Shown: positions 5,348 to 6,706 of the stretch, one piece after another | How the letters are laid out: each line of letters opens with the position of its first letter | How positions within the stretch are numbered: the stretch's first letter is position 1 | Assembly: GCA_017561285.1 (NCBI GenBank) | Contig: JAFZDG010000312.1 | Coordinates: forward strand, 1 to 6,706 | Direction of reading: 5' to 3' | Source: Bacteroidaceae bacterium | Lineage (GTDB): Bacteria; Bacteroidota; Bacteroidia; Bacteroidales; Barnesiellaceae_A | DNA: 6,706 nt | Position numbers and translations under genes: made by a program | The notes under the pieces: model-generated | Told to the model about the DNA's origin: nothing | Seen by the model: the letters and a program-made list of their open reading frames with translations, nothing else | The model's database searches: none

Positions 5348-6706
5348 TCAGAACTGTAAGTAGATAAAGGGCACTACTTGGCTTGAGCGCACTTGCAATA
5401 CAAGGAAAATGAATAGTGCAAAGATGATGGCTTTGGCAACAAGAGGTGTGTATTCGAGGGTACGCTGTATAGACTGCGCCCAATCGTGGGGCGTGTAGTG
5501 GAGTAGATAGCCAATGATGATGGCAAGTGTGACAAAAGGATATCCGGCTACAAATTGCATCAACACTTCGGGGTGGAACTGTGTGAATATCTGTGTTGCC
5601 ATCTCGCCAACAACTGTAAGCGAATCGGCTCGGAAAAATACCCAGCCAATGGCTACAATGTGGAATGTGAGCAGTACGTTGGCTATGTGTAGTAATGAGG
5701 CTTTGATACCACGATGTTCCCGAGCCGGTACGAGTTTGCGGTAGGCCTTGTGCAGTACGAGCATCAATCCATGCCATGCACCCCATAGTACGAAGAGCCA
5801 CGATGCTCCATGCCACAATCCGCCTATGACCATTGTGATAAAGAGATTGAAATAGTTACGCCACAAGGGTACGCGGTTGCCGCCCATCGATATGTAAAGG
5901 TAGTCGCGCAACCAAGTCGAAAGTGTAATGTGCCAGCGTCGCCAAAACTCGGTAATGGAGGCCGATTTATAGGGTGAGTCGAAGTTGATGGGAAAGCGGA
6001 AGCCTAAAAGGAGAGCAATACCTATGGCCATATCGGAGTAGCCCGAGAAATCGCAATATATCTGTAGGGTATAACCATATATACCCAATAGATTTTCAAG
6101 ACCGGTATATAGGGCGGGTGCATCGAATATGCGATCGACAAAATTGATGCTGATATAATCGGAGATTACTACTTTCTTGAATACACCAGTCATAATGAGG
6201 AATAGTCCTTCGGCAAACATCTCGCGCGATACTTCGGGGCGAAGTCTTATTTGTGGCAGCAATTCGGTGGCTCTAACAACGGGGCCGGCTACCAAAGGCG
6301 GGAAGAACGATAGGAAAAAGAGGTATTCGAGCGGATTGGTCGTAGGTTGTAATTTGCCTCGGTATATATCTATGACATAGCTGAGCGAGCGGAAGGTGAA
6401 AAACGAAATGCCAATAGGCAAGGCGATGTCCCACAACTCTATGGGACGTGATATAAAGTTGTTGATGGTATCGATAATGAGCGTGGTGTACTTAAAGTAA
6501 CATAGCATACCCATATTGATAATGGCGCTTGCCGCAACACACCACTTGCGAGCGGTGGTATGGTGGGTGCGACTGAGTAACAAGCCCAAAAGAAAGTCGG
6601 ATGTTGCTACCAGCAATAGGCACAATACGTATATGCCACTCGATTTGTAGTAGAAGTATAGTGAGAAGAGTGTGACAAAAATCATTCGTCCTACGTTATT
6701 ACTATA
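5348..6706 (-). CDS. MBOAT-family membrane O-acyltransferase (AlgI/DltB type), 5' end outside window
   Basis: MBOAT proteins move acyl groups, typically acetyl, onto cell-surface polysaccharides or other envelope acceptors. The protein is strongly hydrophobic, with about ten membrane segments. Numbered from Met at 6685, it shows FFPPLVAGPVVR (127-138), QIYCDFSGYSDMAIG (208-222), EFWRRWHITLSTWLRDYLYI (246-265), GGLWHGASW (288-296, His292), LWGAWHG (300-306, His305) and the terminal FIYLQF. The two His-containing motifs match the family's active-site region. That ATG is probably internal: the frame continues upstream without a stop to the window edge (reading YSNNVGR before the Met). The usual first membrane segment of the family is also missing. 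The complete gene should be a few dozen codons longer. The acceptor cannot be told from this gene. In many bacteria an SGNH-type partner sits next to the MBOAT gene. Downstream lies a convergent unrelated unit, so any partner must be beyond 6706. Confidence 0.92.
   Translation of the reverse strand, partial: YSNNVGRMIFVTLFSLYFYYKSSGIYVLCLLLVATSDFLLGLLLSRTHHTTARKWCVAASAIINMGMLCYFKYTTLIIDTINNFISRPIELWDIALPIGISFFTFRSLSYVIDIYRGKLQPTTNPLEYLFFLSFFPPLVAGPVVRATELLPQIRLRPEVSREMFAEGLFLIMTGVFKKVVISDYISINFVDRIFDAPALYTGLENLLGIYGYTLQIYCDFSGYSDMAIGIALLLGFRFPINFDSPYKSASITEFWRRWHITLSTWLRDYLYISMGGNRVPLWRNYFNLFITMVIGGLWHGASWLFVLWGAWHGLMLVLHKAYRKLVPAREHRGIKASLLHIANVLLTFHIVAIGWVFFRADSLTVVGEMATQIFTQFHPEVLMQFVAGYPFVTLAIIIGYLLHYTPHDWAQSIQRTLEYTPLVAKAIIFALFIFLVLQVRSSQVVPFIYLQF

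Noticed and set aside
5043..5816. 257-codon minus-strand frame overlapping the secreted gene and the acyltransferase gene
   Set aside because: It crosses a terminator and two better-supported genes in other frames and has no recognisable features.

Overview
The window looks like chromosome of a member of the Bacteroidota, most likely order Bacteroidales. Four kinds of evidence agree. The promoters fit the phylum's -33 TTG/TTTG and -7 TAnnTTTG pattern. The starts lack Shine-Dalgarno sequences. One protein ends in a type IX secretion system (T9SS) type A sorting domain. The zapA and rny genes are neighbours, an arrangement I recall from this group. No genus can be named from the sequence alone. 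There is no mobile element, CRISPR array, tRNA or rRNA.

Left part, minus strand (1-1103): a small housekeeping cluster read right to left. It encodes a 104-residue coiled-coil protein (705-1019), then ZapA (395-700), then the N-terminal 93 residues of ribonuclease Y (1-279, cut by the window edge). The cluster has its own well-formed promoter (1039-1071) with a 7+7 bp inverted repeat in the spacer. A terminator-like hairpin separates zapA from rny.

Middle, minus strand (1159-3238): a stand-alone lipoprotein pullulanase (GH13 type I, pulA-like) with all four GH13 motifs, its own promoter and a terminator. That terminator's U-tract is also the -33 box of the next cluster. No SusC/SusD-like genes lie beside it.

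After an AT-rich divergent spacer of about 330 bp, the plus strand (3494-5262) carries a two-gene unit with a 4-base ATGA overlap. The first gene encodes a very short T9SS type A protein with almost no cargo. The second encodes a secreted protein with three fibronectin-III-like modules and a basic C-terminus. Both share a short repeated motif after the signal peptide. This pair is the least characterised part of the window and is closed by a good terminator (5289-5321).

Right edge, minus strand (5348-6706): an MBOAT-family membrane O-acyltransferase (AlgI/DltB type), convergent with the secreted pair. Its reading frame stays open to the window end, so its N-terminus lies outside.

I see no single pathway joining these units. 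The cell-division/RNA-decay cluster, the starch-debranching enzyme, the secreted pair and the acyltransferase look independently transcribed.
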